A stretch of 64,000 nt of DNA from Bacteroidales bacterium (GCA_017449065.1 JAFSKF010000002.1:62001-126000), one strand, 5' to 3'. Counted from the first letter of the stretch, positions 27,056 through 37,754 are shown. The notes: generated by a model not told the origin, from the letters alone. Numbers and translations are program-made.

Positions 27056-29686
27056 ATGCAAAGATTCCTACATATATTTTTCCTGCTGTTGATGTGCTGT
27101 CTGGTACCTCAGGGACTATCGGCTCAACAGGCTCAGAACAAGCCTCAAACCGGTGTCTCTCGTATTACGTTGAGCGGGTATGTCTGCGACAGTATTACGG
27201 GCGAACGTCTGGAGTTTATCACTTTGCAGGAGAAAGGAACCACTAACGGAACCATTACGAACACAGATGGCGGCTATTCGTTGCTGCTGCGTGGAAACGG
27301 TACGCTGGTGGCCAGTTGTGTGGGCTATAAGACCAAGGAGATTCCGGCCAGAAACAAGTCGCGTAAGGTGGTAATTATGCTGGTGCCGAACGATTACCAG
27401 CTTAAGGAAGTGGTGGTGAAACCGAAGCGGGAGCATTACCGTCGGCGCGGAAATCCGTCGGTGGAACTGGCCAGAGCAGTAATCGAACATAAGAACGATC
27501 ATCCTCTGGAAGAGCATGATTTTTACCGCTGTGAACGCTACGAGAATACGACTTATTCGCTGAATAACTTTTCGGGTGCCCTTTATCGTGGGTGGAAAAA
27601 GAAGTTCCCGGACATCGACCAATATATCGATACGGCATTTTCGGGCAGTCCGGTGCTCCCGGTTTCGAGCGATGAATCCATTGAATCGGTTATTTTCCAG
27701 AAAACTCCTAAGCGTACCCGCACCATTCAGCAGGGTAAGCGTCATGTGGGCCTGGATGAAATGTTGCCTCCAGATCTGGTGGCAAAAGCACAGACGGAAT
27801 GCTTTCCGGAAGTCGATTTGGATGAGCCGAGCATCTATATGTTCACCAATAAGTTCGTCAATCCGTTGTCGAACTTTGCAATTGCATTCTATAAGTTCTA
27901 TATCCTCGATACGCTGATGCTGGAGGACGGAAACCGGTACATCGATTTGGGTTTTGCCCCGCTGATGCCGGAACAGTTCGGTTTCATCGGACACATGTAC
28001 ATTTCCACCGACAGCACCTATTTTATGCGTCGGGCCGAATGGAGCATTCCGCCCGACATCAATCTGAACTTTGTGCGGAATATGCGTATCACGCTCGATC
28101 AGGAGATACTGCCTGATGGGACGCGAGTGCTGTCGCGCAAGAAGTTTGAGAGCGAGATGACGGTGGTGGGCGAAACGACGGGTTTGTATGCCCAACGCGA
28201 AATGGTATATAGTAAGTTCGATTTCTCGGAACCGGATGCTGAGGCACGCACCCTGTTGGATGGGTTCTCGCCGGTGAAGGAGGCCTCGGATATGCTCACC
28301 AAGAACGAGGATTTCTGGGTGGAACATCGAACCGGAGAAGGTGAGGCGAAAGGCGTGCAGGTCAATACGATGCTCAACGAGATGCGAAAGCGTCCTTTCT
28401 TCAAGTATTCGGAGTTGGTGCTCACCTGGCTGTTCAAAGGTTATATTCCGGTTACAGAGAAGCCTTTCGAAGAGAATGAGTTTCTGTATGGCCCGTTGAA
28501 TACGACTGCCAGCTATAATACCGTCGAGGGCTTGCGTTTGCGCACAGGAGGACTGACCACAGCAGCGCTGAACCGTCATTGGTTCGGTTTCGGCTATCTG
28601 GCTTTCGGTTGCAAGGATCAGAAACTGAAGTACGACGGACGCCTGGAGTATTCGTTCAAGGAGTGCAAGAGCCACAGTAATGAGTTCCCGATGCACAAGC
28701 TGATGCTCGAGTATAACTACGATACGAATCTGCTGGGACAGGATCCGACAACATCGAAAGACAACTTCCTGCTTTCATTGAAGCGTGATGATTCGGAAAA
28801 AATCACCTACGAACGTCGTGCCGATCTGACCTATATCCGTGAGTTCTATGGCGGATTCAGCTGGAAACTGCAAGGCTCCTGGATTCGGGAATACAGTACC
28901 CGATATGCTACCTTCCATCGCGTGGATGCAGCCGAAACGCAGAGGAACAGTCCTTGGGGAGAACAGTACTACGACCTCTCGATGGCTACCTTGCAGCTTC
29001 GCTATGCTCCGCATGAAACGTTTATCCAGTCGCGTCTGAATCGATCGGCCATCAACCATCAGCATCCGGTGTTTGTTTTGCAGCATCAGATCGGAGCCAA
29101 AGGTGTGCTGGGTTCCGATTTCGACTATCAGCGTACGGATTTCACCTTCGAAAAGCGTTTCTGGATGTCGGCTTTCGGATATATTGATGCCCAACTGAAA
29201 GTGGGTAAGGTGTGGAGCAAATCGCCATACGCCTTGCTGATTATTCCGAACGCGAATTTGGGCTATACCATCCAAAGTCACAGCTTTTCGCAGATGAATG
29301 CGATGGAGTTCGTTTCCGACCAGTATGCCCAGTGGGATCTGGTTTATTATCTGAACGGATGGATACTGAATACAATGCCGCTCTTCCAGAAACTCAAGTG
29401 GCGAGAGGTGGTTTCGTTCCGCGGTTACTTAGGTTCTCTGTCCGATAAAAACAATCCGTCACTTTCATTGCCAGACGGCAGTTATCGCAATCCGACGTTG
29501 TTCCGATTCCCCACCACCGGACAGGTTTATACCGAAATGGGTACCACGCCTTACATGGAAGCCGCATTCGGCATCGAAAACGTTTTCAAATTGCTGCGAT
29601 TCGATTATATCCGCCGTCTGAACTATCTGCACCACTCGCATGTTTCAAAGAATGGTGTCCAGATATCGGTGCATATTACGTTCTGA
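27056..29686 (+). CDS. DUF5686 outer-membrane protein with carboxypeptidase-like N-domain
   Basis: An 876-residue exported protein with a signal peptide (residues 1-23, ending LSA). Residues about 38-120 form the CarboxypepD_reg-like beta-sandwich (LSGYVCDSITGERLEFITLQ, TNTDGGYSLLL). The large remainder matches DUF5686: a periplasmic-type region followed by many alternating beta strands, ending VSKNGVQISVHITF with a terminal phenylalanine typical of outer-membrane barrels. The architecture recalls TonB-linked receptors but lacks a clear plug domain. Function is unknown. It is followed by a good terminator and stands alone. Confidence 0.85.
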   Translation: MQRFLHIFFLLLMCCLVPQGLSAQQAQNKPQTGVSRITLSGYVCDSITGERLEFITLQEKGTTNGTITNTDGGYSLLLRGNGTLVASCVGYKTKEIPARNKSRKVVIMLVPNDYQLKEVVVKPKREHYRRRGNPSVELARAVIEHKNDHPLEEHDFYRCERYENTTYSLNNFSGALYRGWKKKFPDIDQYIDTAFSGSPVLPVSSDESIESVIFQKTPKRTRTIQQGKRHVGLDEMLPPDLVAKAQTECFPEVDLDEPSIYMFTNKFVNPLSNFAIAFYKFYILDTLMLEDGNRYIDLGFAPLMPEQFGFIGHMYISTDSTYFMRRAEWSIPPDINLNFVRNMRITLDQEILPDGTRVLSRKKFESEMTVVGETTGLYAQREMVYSKFDFSEPDAEARTLLDGFSPVKEASDMLTKNEDFWVEHRTGEGEAKGVQVNTMLNEMRKRPFFKYSELVLTWLFKGYIPVTEKPFEENEFLYGPLNTTASYNTVEGLRLRTGGLTTAALNRHWFGFGYLAFGCKDQKLKYDGRLEYSFKECKSHSNEFPMHKLMLEYNYDTNLLGQDPTTSKDNFLLSLKRDDSEKITYERRADLTYIREFYGGFSWKLQGSWIREYSTRYATFHRVDAAETQRNSPWGEQYYDLSMATLQLRYAPHETFIQSRLNRSAINHQHPVFVLQHQIGAKGVLGSDFDYQRTDFTFEKRFWMSAFGYIDAQLKVGKVWSKSPYALLIIPNANLGYTIQSHSFSQMNAMEFVSDQYAQWDLVYYLNGWILNTMPLFQKLKWREVVSFRGYLGSLSDKNNPSLSLPDGSYRNPTLFRFPTTGQVYTEMGTTPYMEAAFGIENVFKLLRFDYIRRLNYLHHSHVSKNGVQISVHITF

Positions 29687-29748
29687 GTACTCCGATTCAT
29701 CTTTGCAGTCGGAGAACAGTTTGAATCTGATATTTATATAGGTATAAG

Positions 29749-29779
29749 ATCCCGTGGGTTTCATTTAACTCACGGGATT
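29749..29779 (+). terminator. Terminator downstream of the DUF5686 gene
   Basis: ATCCCGTGGGT and ACTCACGGGAT pair with one mismatch around a short loop and are followed by TTTTG. Confidence 0.7.
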
Positions 29780-29858
29780 TTGCGTTAACCGACACCTCGG
29801 ATACGCCCTACTATCACCCCCGTTTTTCATTCTTTTGTGTATAGTGTGCCTCCTTAGG

Positions 29859-29899
29859 TGTTCCTTTAGTCCTCCTTTACTGTTCCTTTAGTCCTCCTT
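29859..29899. repeat. Two 19-base direct repeats with 22-base period
   Basis: TGTTCCTTTAGTCCTCCTT occurs at 29859-29877 and again at 29881-29899. The pair lies in the noncoding stretch between the DUF5686 and sprA stop codons (29687-29981). Confidence 0.6.
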
Positions 29900-29981
29900 G
29901 TGACCATTAGGAAAGAAATCGTTTTTTTGATGTCTCCGAATATCAAGATTCTTGACTTTCTGGTTACATCGATCTCTGTTG

Positions 29982-32900
29982 TTACCTCGTCAGCGAGAAG
30001 TTGAGGGTGAGGCCGAAGTCGGTGTTGACGGTGGGGTAGGATGTGGAAATCAGCGGAGTGTTGATTTGTTTTTGCCAATAGAACTTCAGGTTCAGCATCT
30101 TCGAGAACTGGTAGTCGGTGCTGAAGCTGATGTTCCAGGCCTTGTTGCCGGAAGTGGCTTCGCTATAGACATCCTCGATCTTGCGCAGCAGCGCCACCTG
30201 ATTTTTGTGCGTGATGTCGAGTTTCAGGTTCAGATCGTGAGAAACATTCTTTTCCTTCGCATTGGTGCCCATTGGCAAGCCGACCTTCTGTCCGAAGTTG
30301 GCAATCTTGTAGCCGGTGCCGATAGTCAGGTCTTTCGAAACATTTTCGACAATCTGTGCTGCCGACATGTTGAGCGTTACGTTGCGAGTATGCTTGTACT
30401 CCACCTTCGCCGTGATGCCGTTCAGCATCGTAGCGTTCACACCTAAAAGCGGTGCGAAGCTTTCGGTCAGAGTCACCGTCGAGATGTCGAACTCCGAACT
30501 TGGAACCGGCACATCGTTCGAAACATCGAGCGTAAAGCCCAATCCCTGCTCGTTCTCGGCATAATTCGTGTAAGACGCATAGTTGCCGATGGCGTAAGTA
30601 CAGGTGTAGGCGTGACTCAGAGAGAGGCTCTTGAAATAGTCGCCCAGTTTGGGGAACACTTGCAGCAAGCCGTCGTACTTGACATTCCAGTTCGGCAAAG
30701 CCTTCCAGAAATCGGGGAAGGGGTTGAGCGAAACCTTATCGGCAGAACCGCCGCCCATGTAAGCCGAGATGAAGGCTGGAACCAGCACGTCGCTCGAATT
30801 GATGCGGCTGTCACCCAAAACGCCCGTATAGCGCATTCCGGCTTGGGTCGGATAATCGGACATAAAGCCGCCACGCGGGTAGCTTGTGCCTTCGTAGCGC
30901 GCCAGAAGCCGTGCGTAAATCGTCTCGCGAGCAGCCACCAGCTTGTCGAATGCCTTGCTGCTGTATTTCTTCTTCGATTTCGTGCCGCCGAAGCTCGAAC
31001 CCAATGCGATGGTAGTCATCTGGAACGAGCCGGATTTGGTGATGGCCAGATCCTCGAACATGAACTGATGGCTTTGCTTCTCGTTGTGCTTCCATGTGCC
31101 CGTCAGGTTGATCTTGAAACCCGGTAGCGGCTCCAGCGTAGCTCCGTAGCTGAAATCTTTCGTTTCGCTATAGACGGCAGGCGAAGTAAGCGAGTCGTTG
31201 ACAATCAGCCAACCGTTATCGATGGCTTTGTTCGTAAACTTCTCGCCGCCTTCGAAGCCGAATGCGAAGCCCAAACCGGGAGCCAGCGAGTTGCCCGAAT
31301 TGTTCTGACCGTAGAAGTCGCCGGCATTGAGTTTGTACGAAGGCAGGTAGGTGTCGAGTTTGTAGCGATAGCTGACATTTGCGCTGCGGACCATCATCAG
31401 GAAGCGTGCAACCGCCTGCGTGTTCTTGTACCATTTGAGATCGTCCAACGGCTTGTCCGCCTTGATCGACAGATCCAGTTTCATGCTGTCCTTCAGGTGG
31501 AAGCGGATATTGTTGGCATCCGTCTTGCGTCCCTTCAGGTTATACGCCTTTCCGGTTTCGGCATTCTTGGCCGAAATGATTAGGCGCTTGGTGTTCAGCC
31601 CGTGCTTCAGCGTGAGCGTCGTGTCGCCCTTCAGCGTGAGTGTCTGTTTGAACTCCTTCGGTTTCTTGGCTGGAGTCTTCTTGGCCGGAGCCTTGCGAGC
31701 AGTGCTTCGGGTCGTGGTCTTCGTCTTGAAGCGATCGTTGGCCTTTTTCAGGAACGGCGATTTGTTGTACAGTTTCTCGAAGTTGAACTTGAGGTCGCCC
31801 TGATAGCTGCCCTGGTTCTGCAACGTTCCGCCCGTTTCCGTATCTTCGTCGACGACCGTACCGCGCTGCCACTCGTACGTACCTTTATATTTGGCCGTAG
31901 CCGTAATCCAGTCGGTGTAGGTAAGACTGCTGATCGGAATATTCCATGTGGCGTCGAATGTCTGGTTGTAGCTTACCGGCGTTCCTAATTTCCAGAGTTG
32001 CATGCCGATGGTATCCTTCCAGGCCTCGAATTCGTCCGGATAGAGATTCTTGTTCACGGGGGCATCGGGTTCGTCGATACGTGCGTTGGTCGCGCTGTTG
32101 AAGTTCAGTTTGATGGTCTTTGTCAGATCCCACGAAATGGCTGTCTGACGCATCCACGTAAAGGTCTTCGAATACGTGACAGGAATGGTGTAATCCGACT
32201 CGTAAGTCTCCACGTTGCGCAACTGCTCCTCATGATAGGTGCGGTTCCAGTTGCTCGACAGGCTGATGCTGTTCGGCAGCCAGTTCAGCTGGAAGTCGGT
32301 CAAGAGTTTCTGCTTCTTCTTGTTCGATGCCTGCGGCTTCAGCGCCTTCTTCTGAGGCTGTTCAGTTTCATCCTCCTTAACCTTCTTCGGTTTGCTCTTC
32401 TTTGCGTTGTTGTCTTTCTTCTCTTCGAAAGGCTTCCAAGGCTTGAAGTACGGGCTCCATTGATAGTTGATGGAAGCCTTGTAGTTATCGTCGTGCTCGT
32501 ATTCGGTGGTCGGATCGTGTGCCCGCTTGCGGTTCTGCGAATAGCTCATCGAGATATTGGCAGGATCCCAAGGCATCGGATGCTTGCTTTTGACGTTGAA
32601 CTTCACGCCCGAAAGCGACATCGAAGTGGTTTTATCGACCGTTTGGATCAGGTCGCGGATAGAATCCTTCTCGCGTTCGGTGCTATAGGAATCGAGGGTT
32701 TCCTCCACCAGCAGATCCTCGTTGTAGGGGTCGTACTTCGGAGTGGTGGTCGATTTGCTCCGGCTGTAATAGAACGGTGCCGTGAGTTTCACTTGAGCAG
32801 GCAGCCATTTGCCCAGATCGGTTTGTCCGCTGACGGTATATTGCCAATCCTCCGTCAGACTTCTGTCGGCGGCACTTTGTTCGATGCTACCCCACCCGAC

Positions 32901-35900
32901 AGACGTATAGCTGCCGGCAGCGTTGATGGTTGCCAAGTCGGACACACGGAGGCTGGCGTTGCCCTTTGCTGCCCATCCGCCGCCTTCGTCGATGCCTTGC
33001 AGGCGAAGTTCGTTCACCCACACTTTGCCCGATTTGACGGTACGTCCGTTGTTGCGCACACCGATCATGATGACCGAAACCTCGCTCAGGGTCGGGTTGC
33101 CGATCACCGACATCTTGTTGGCGCGATTGTCCGAATCGTACTTGCTGAAAACAGAGGTATAGGTTACATTCGAGAGACTCTTCTGTTTCTCCGTATTGCG
33201 TTCCTTTTTGAGGGTTGTCAGCTTGCTGAGCTTCAGGTCGATCATATTGTCTTCCGGCCATACTTTTCTGCGGTCGCTGGAGCTGTTGTTATTATAGGCT
33301 CCGGCGGGAGTCAGCGAGATAGGCACCTCATATTCATAATAGTTGTCCTTATAGTCGGAACCTAAGCGGATAAAGATGCTGAGCTCGCCGTCGCCCAATG
33401 CGGTTTCGTTGTTCACCAGGGCTTCGCCGTGCACAAACAGCTGGACATTCTCATATTGGCGCATATCCATGCCCGAATTCTTATAGACAGCCACCGCATC
33501 GTGCGGCTCCAGGTCTTCCACCGTCATCACCATCGCCTGCTCGTTCAGCTGCGTAGAGGTCGATTGACCGGGATCGACAATACGATCGACACCGGGAGGA
33601 AGTACGTAATTGACCGGATAAGAACCGGCGTTTTCTTCGATATTGACGGTCGAAGTCGCCAACGTGCCTGTGCCGCTAACCGCATAGCCCGTCTCAGCCA
33701 ACGAACTTGCCGTATAGTTGCGCCAGTCGGAGCGCACCAGTTCGAGGGTGGCGAAACGGAGGGTCTGTTCCTGCTTCCATCCCGTCATGAACATACGCAT
33801 GAAGCGGATTGACTTGAAGTTCGAAATCGTGCCCACTTTCTTGTCGTAGGCCGAAATCGGGATGCGGAACTGGTACCACTTGATGGTCTGGCTCTTGCCG
33901 TTACGCAGGCGCACCGAAGTCTCGCTCACGCTCTCGATGTAGTTCGACCCCGAAACCATATCCTCCGGCCGCAACGAGATGTGATATTGGAAGTAGCGCT
34001 CATATTCGTTCAGCGTGTTATCTGTGTTGATGTCCTCCACATCTGGCGAAGAAGTGGCAGCCGTAGCATAGCGCTCCGAACTCTCGGATGTGCTCTTCGA
34101 GTTGCCTTCCGTTCCGTTGTAATGCTTATAGCGTTCGATGATGGACGTCCGGGCGTTGTCGAAGTCAGAGCCGCGATAATAGTGGAAATCGTCGCCGGCA
34201 GGGTCGTTGATGGGCGAGAACGGATCGTTCTGCCAGCGGCTCAGCGTCTCTGCATTCACCTTGCTCATCATGAGGTCGCGATAGTTCTGATAGGTAGGGA
34301 ACGTCATTTCGTCATCGTCCTTCAAGCCGTCGAAGCCGACGTCCTGGTTGCTGCGGCTGTTCGAACTGTTGTCGAAGGCATACACCGTCGAGCTTCTGCG
34401 GCTGACTCGTCCCCAAACCGTGCGGCTGGTGTAGGTCGTGTCGCCGTCGGCATCCAATCCGTTCTCGAAGCTCTTCATGCCGTCTTTCAGAATATCCTCC
34501 GAGATTTCGCCGAGATTGAAATAAAGGTCACCGCCCGAGTTGCCGGTCGTATCGTTGATAAACGGATCCATCAGCCAGAACTCGATATATTCGTAGTTGG
34601 CGTTTTCGAAGTTCGTCACATCCATCGGACGCATGATGCCACCCCAGCGTTTCTCCGGGTTGGTCAGGAATCCGTTTTCGTCGATGCCTTCCGTATCCAC
34701 ATTATAAGGACCGCGTTCGTTGGGGTAGAAGGTCAGGTTCAGTACGTCGAGGATGCCTGTCTCGCCGTAGGTAAGTTCCTTGTTCGGATAGATTTCGTCG
34801 TAGTTGACCTGGCGAACGCGATGGTCGGACAGCTGTTCCAGGTCGTTCTTGATGTGTCCGGGCGTCATGCTCGACGACTGCGACGTGAACATACGGTCGA
34901 TCGTGTACCACGACAGCAGGGCGCGATTTTTGCCGTAGTCGGTATTGTTGCTCAGCGAGGCTTCCGGGAAGAGCGCCGACGAACTGTCATCGTAGGGGGT
35001 GGAAGCCAGATGCCACTGGCCGGCGGCAGAGATGTCGGACGAAGATTCGGAATTCTCGAAATCGTCGATATACACATTGCCGGAAGACCCGATCTCGTCG
35101 TTGTGTCCTGCCACCAACTGGGCGAATTCGCCCTGAATGGAAATGTTCGACGGGGCAGTTGCCTTGATCCAGGGAATCGCGCCGACAGCATTCGTGAGCC
35201 ACATGAAATCCTTGTTCCACTTGAAGTTCACGCCATACATTGTGTTGTTGATCGGGATGTCCGTGTTGGCCACCTTCTTCACCAAGGGTTTCTCGTGCAG
35301 GTTGATGATGGTGGCTCCGAATGAGAGGTCTTTCGAGTATTCATACTGCAAATCGGCACCCATCATCGTCTTGCGCTGCAAGCTGTAGTTGTCCTGATCC
35401 TCCAGCGAAACGCTCACGGCGGTACCGCTCTCGATGATGCTCTCGTTGAGGATCGTCACGATACCCATGTTATAATCCACCGTATAGTCGCTGTTTTCGA
35501 TGAGGGTGGTTCCGCCGGCTGTCACCACCACGCTGCCTCGTGCCACATTCGTAGCACCTAAGCTGATTTCGGCGCCGCTCGATGCCACATATTCGCCCTT
35601 CAGGCGGAATTTATTCTTTTCGGCCACCTGTTCGGCTACCGTCAGCGTGCTGTCGTACAGTTCCTGATAGCAGTATTTGTTTGCCAAAGCCTCGCTTCCC
35701 AGCATCTTTGCTAAGTGGCTGCCGAAAGGTTCGACCACCGGGAAGATGATACGGCCCGTCGAAGGATTGACCGTATAGCCCTGCACGAAGTCGAACTGTC
35801 CGTCCGAATGGCTCTCGTTGTTGGCATTCAGGCGGTCGAGGTTCATCACCTTGATGAGCAGTTGCTGTGCGATAGGTCCGTCGTTAATGTAGTTGGTATA

Positions 35901-37565
35901 GACGCCCACCGTATCGCTCATGAACTGCACTTGCATCGTGAAGTTGTTCTTCTGCAGGTTGGTAACGCCCAACGAGTAGATGTTCTTCATCATCAGGTCC
36001 CAAAGCGGGGTTGCCGGATTGCCGGCGGTGGCTTTCAGGAGCTTCACCACCAGCGTTTGCGAGGTGTTGCCTGTGTTGTCGGTACTGAATTCGCCCACCT
36101 GATAGGTCTTGCCGCCTTTCGTGTATTGGAAGGCAACTGCCAGCACCATATCGTCGTCCAGTTTGGTCTTCAGCGACAGATAGCCCAAGCTGGAGTTCAA
36201 GGTATATTCGCTGGAACTCAGCAGACGTGCCGATTCCACTTTCTCGTAGTCGGTTCCGCCCGTCACGCCCTGCGCTTCGAGGGCTGCCATTGCCGTCGTC
36301 ACATTCGTAATGTCGCGGATGTCGCTATAACTGCCCGTAATGGTTTCGTAGAGCGAGTTCGCCTTGTTTTCCGGGTTGCCGGTGCTGCTTTGTGCGCTCC
36401 AGACGCTATTGCCGATGTGCTCGCTTTCGCCCAGATCCATGAAGGCCAGGATGTTGCGGGCGTTGTCGTACGAACCCTTTTTGTTGGTCACCCAAACCTC
36501 GATTTTGGTAATTTCCACACCCGAAGCGATGAGCGGCAGCTTCGACATGTTTTGGTCGTAGGTGTCGCGGAAATAGTGGGCGAGGAAGAAGTGGCGGTTT
36601 TCGTCATATTGGTCGGCAGAAATCTCGTAGGCGCGTTTGGTCGAACCGCCCTTGCTCGAAACCGTCTTGCTGGTGCTTTCCTGTTTTGCCAAAAGGGCCG
36701 TCACGTTCAGTTTGCCGAACTTCAGTTTCGTCTTCACGCCAAACAGCGCCTGACCGCCGGTGATCAAGCTGTTGCCGGTCGTCATCGACACATTGCCGGC
36801 TTCCAAGTCCTGGATAATCTCGTCCTCATCGCCCTGATAGGCCAGCTTGAACTGGTTGGCGTCGAAGTCGAAGGTGGCTTCGGTGTTGTAGTTCAGGTTG
36901 AAGTTCATCTTCGAGCCGATGGAGGCCGTCATATTCAGCTGGATGTCCTCGTCGAAGTCGAAGATTTTCTGGTCGCGCGCACGTTCGGAAAGCGTCGGAT
37001 TGTCGATCTTGTTACGCTTCATGCCCATGCTCAAGCTGGCGGAACCTTGGGTTTTCACGCGAATGCCGCCCTTGCCGAAAATCTTTTCAGCAGGACCCAA
37101 ACTGAACGACATATCGAGCAGATCGAGCCCGTTTCCGCCTTCGTTTTCCTCCCAGGCTTTGGTGTCCAAATCGCGGAAATAGGCAGCGCGCAGGGCTCTT
37201 TCTGTGTAGTTTTTGTATTCTTGTTTCGTCAGCGGGATAGTGTAACCCACCTGCTGTTCGCCGATCTTGGTACGAATCAGGTAGCGGTCGTTCTTCCAGT
37301 CGTACTCGATTTCCTCTTTGATGTTCGAGGGATTGCGCAGGTCTCCCGGATGTTTCTTCTGCTTGCCTTGCAAATCATCCACCACCGTCGGCGACACTTC
37401 CCAGCGCGCATCCCCTTCTTTTTTCTTCTTTTCGTCCGATGCTTCCGTCTCATCGTCGTCGGGCATCCGGATGGCCGAAACCATAGGCGCAGCCAAGGCC
37501 GCACTTCCAATCAGAAGTGTGCCCACAAGGAGGAAAGTAGCCCATGTCGGGAATCGGTGGTTCAT
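29982..37565 (-). CDS. sprA: SprA/Sov, type IX secretion outer-membrane translocon
   Basis: At 2527 residues this is the giant beta-barrel of the type IX secretion system (SprA in Flavobacterium, Sov in Porphyromonas). Residues 1-25 are a signal sequence. The N-terminal third has the SprA_N blocks, with IFGKGGIRVKTQGSASLSMG and LNMTASIGSKMNFNLNYN near residues 160-225, and a run of PWIKATAPSNISIQGEFAQL. The middle contains DDFENSESSSDISA and the end is dense in barrel strands, finishing FGLTLNFSLTR. Lys-rich linkers occur near residues 1720-1780 and 1960-2000. It forms the 36-strand channel that exports proteins with C-terminal sorting domains. It is a single-gene unit here. Confidence 0.97.
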   Translation of the reverse strand: MNHRFPTWATFLLVGTLLIGSAALAAPMVSAIRMPDDDETEASDEKKKKEGDARWEVSPTVVDDLQGKQKKHPGDLRNPSNIKEEIEYDWKNDRYLIRTKIGEQQVGYTIPLTKQEYKNYTERALRAAYFRDLDTKAWEENEGGNGLDLLDMSFSLGPAEKIFGKGGIRVKTQGSASLSMGMKRNKIDNPTLSERARDQKIFDFDEDIQLNMTASIGSKMNFNLNYNTEATFDFDANQFKLAYQGDEDEIIQDLEAGNVSMTTGNSLITGGQALFGVKTKLKFGKLNVTALLAKQESTSKTVSSKGGSTKRAYEISADQYDENRHFFLAHYFRDTYDQNMSKLPLIASGVEITKIEVWVTNKKGSYDNARNILAFMDLGESEHIGNSVWSAQSSTGNPENKANSLYETITGSYSDIRDITNVTTAMAALEAQGVTGGTDYEKVESARLLSSSEYTLNSSLGYLSLKTKLDDDMVLAVAFQYTKGGKTYQVGEFSTDNTGNTSQTLVVKLLKATAGNPATPLWDLMMKNIYSLGVTNLQKNNFTMQVQFMSDTVGVYTNYINDGPIAQQLLIKVMNLDRLNANNESHSDGQFDFVQGYTVNPSTGRIIFPVVEPFGSHLAKMLGSEALANKYCYQELYDSTLTVAEQVAEKNKFRLKGEYVASSGAEISLGATNVARGSVVVTAGGTTLIENSDYTVDYNMGIVTILNESIIESGTAVSVSLEDQDNYSLQRKTMMGADLQYEYSKDLSFGATIINLHEKPLVKKVANTDIPINNTMYGVNFKWNKDFMWLTNAVGAIPWIKATAPSNISIQGEFAQLVAGHNDEIGSSGNVYIDDFENSESSSDISAAGQWHLASTPYDDSSSALFPEASLSNNTDYGKNRALLSWYTIDRMFTSQSSSMTPGHIKNDLEQLSDHRVRQVNYDEIYPNKELTYGETGILDVLNLTFYPNERGPYNVDTEGIDENGFLTNPEKRWGGIMRPMDVTNFENANYEYIEFWLMDPFINDTTGNSGGDLYFNLGEISEDILKDGMKSFENGLDADGDTTYTSRTVWGRVSRRSSTVYAFDNSSNSRSNQDVGFDGLKDDDEMTFPTYQNYRDLMMSKVNAETLSRWQNDPFSPINDPAGDDFHYYRGSDFDNARTSIIERYKHYNGTEGNSKSTSESSERYATAATSSPDVEDINTDNTLNEYERYFQYHISLRPEDMVSGSNYIESVSETSVRLRNGKSQTIKWYQFRIPISAYDKKVGTISNFKSIRFMRMFMTGWKQEQTLRFATLELVRSDWRNYTASSLAETGYAVSGTGTLATSTVNIEENAGSYPVNYVLPPGVDRIVDPGQSTSTQLNEQAMVMTVEDLEPHDAVAVYKNSGMDMRQYENVQLFVHGEALVNNETALGDGELSIFIRLGSDYKDNYYEYEVPISLTPAGAYNNNSSSDRRKVWPEDNMIDLKLSKLTTLKKERNTEKQKSLSNVTYTSVFSKYDSDNRANKMSVIGNPTLSEVSVIMIGVRNNGRTVKSGKVWVNELRLQGIDEGGGWAAKGNASLRVSDLATINAAGSYTSVGWGSIEQSAADRSLTEDWQYTVSGQTDLGKWLPAQVKLTAPFYYSRSKSTTTPKYDPYNEDLLVEETLDSYSTEREKDSIRDLIQTVDKTTSMSLSGVKFNVKSKHPMPWDPANISMSYSQNRKRAHDPTTEYEHDDNYKASINYQWSPYFKPWKPFEEKKDNNAKKSKPKKVKEDETEQPQKKALKPQASNKKKQKLLTDFQLNWLPNSISLSSNWNRTYHEEQLRNVETYESDYTIPVTYSKTFTWMRQTAISWDLTKTIKLNFNSATNARIDEPDAPVNKNLYPDEFEAWKDTIGMQLWKLGTPVSYNQTFDATWNIPISSLTYTDWITATAKYKGTYEWQRGTVVDEDTETGGTLQNQGSYQGDLKFNFEKLYNKSPFLKKANDRFKTKTTTRSTARKAPAKKTPAKKPKEFKQTLTLKGDTTLTLKHGLNTKRLIISAKNAETGKAYNLKGRKTDANNIRFHLKDSMKLDLSIKADKPLDDLKWYKNTQAVARFLMMVRSANVSYRYKLDTYLPSYKLNAGDFYGQNNSGNSLAPGLGFAFGFEGGEKFTNKAIDNGWLIVNDSLTSPAVYSETKDFSYGATLEPLPGFKINLTGTWKHNEKQSHQFMFEDLAITKSGSFQMTTIALGSSFGGTKSKKKYSSKAFDKLVAARETIYARLLARYEGTSYPRGGFMSDYPTQAGMRYTGVLGDSRINSSDVLVPAFISAYMGGGSADKVSLNPFPDFWKALPNWNVKYDGLLQVFPKLGDYFKSLSLSHAYTCTYAIGNYASYTNYAENEQGLGFTLDVSNDVPVPSSEFDISTVTLTESFAPLLGVNATMLNGITAKVEYKHTRNVTLNMSAAQIVENVSKDLTIGTGYKIANFGQKVGLPMGTNAKEKNVSHDLNLKLDITHKNQVALLRKIEDVYSEATSGNKAWNISFSTDYQFSKMLNLKFYWQKQINTPLISTSYPTVNTDFGLTLNFSLTR

Positions 37566-37574
37566 TCGCTGTTT

Positions 37575-37613
37575 TTTACTCCCCAGTTAGGGAAAATTTA
37601 CTCCCCAGTTAGG
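37575..37613 (-). repeat. Tandem 17-base repeats just upstream of sprA
   Basis: TTTACTCCCCAGTTAGG occurs at 37575-37591 and 37597-37613, a 22-base period, and begins ten bases before the sprA ATG. The position within the probable leader suggests an operator or translational element. Confidence 0.6.
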
Positions 37614-37754
37614 AAAAAATTTTTCTCTAACTATCGCGCAAATTTTGCACGTGAAGTAATATAAAAACGCGCTAACGGGTTAATTATTGTATGGCCCCGA
37701 TAATTTTGTTTTTTTGTAAGCGTTCCAAATCTTCCAGAGTTCGCGCCGACGCCG

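Noticed and set aside
27116-28696. A 526-residue minus-strand open frame opposite the DUF5686 gene
   Set aside because: The plus-strand protein has a signal peptide, known domains, a promoter and a terminator; the antisense product has none.
35715-37664. A 649-residue plus-strand open frame antisense to sprA
   Set aside because: It lies opposite conserved sprA coding sequence, has a Val/His/Ala-rich composition typical of antisense frames in GC-rich genes, and shows no recognisable domain.
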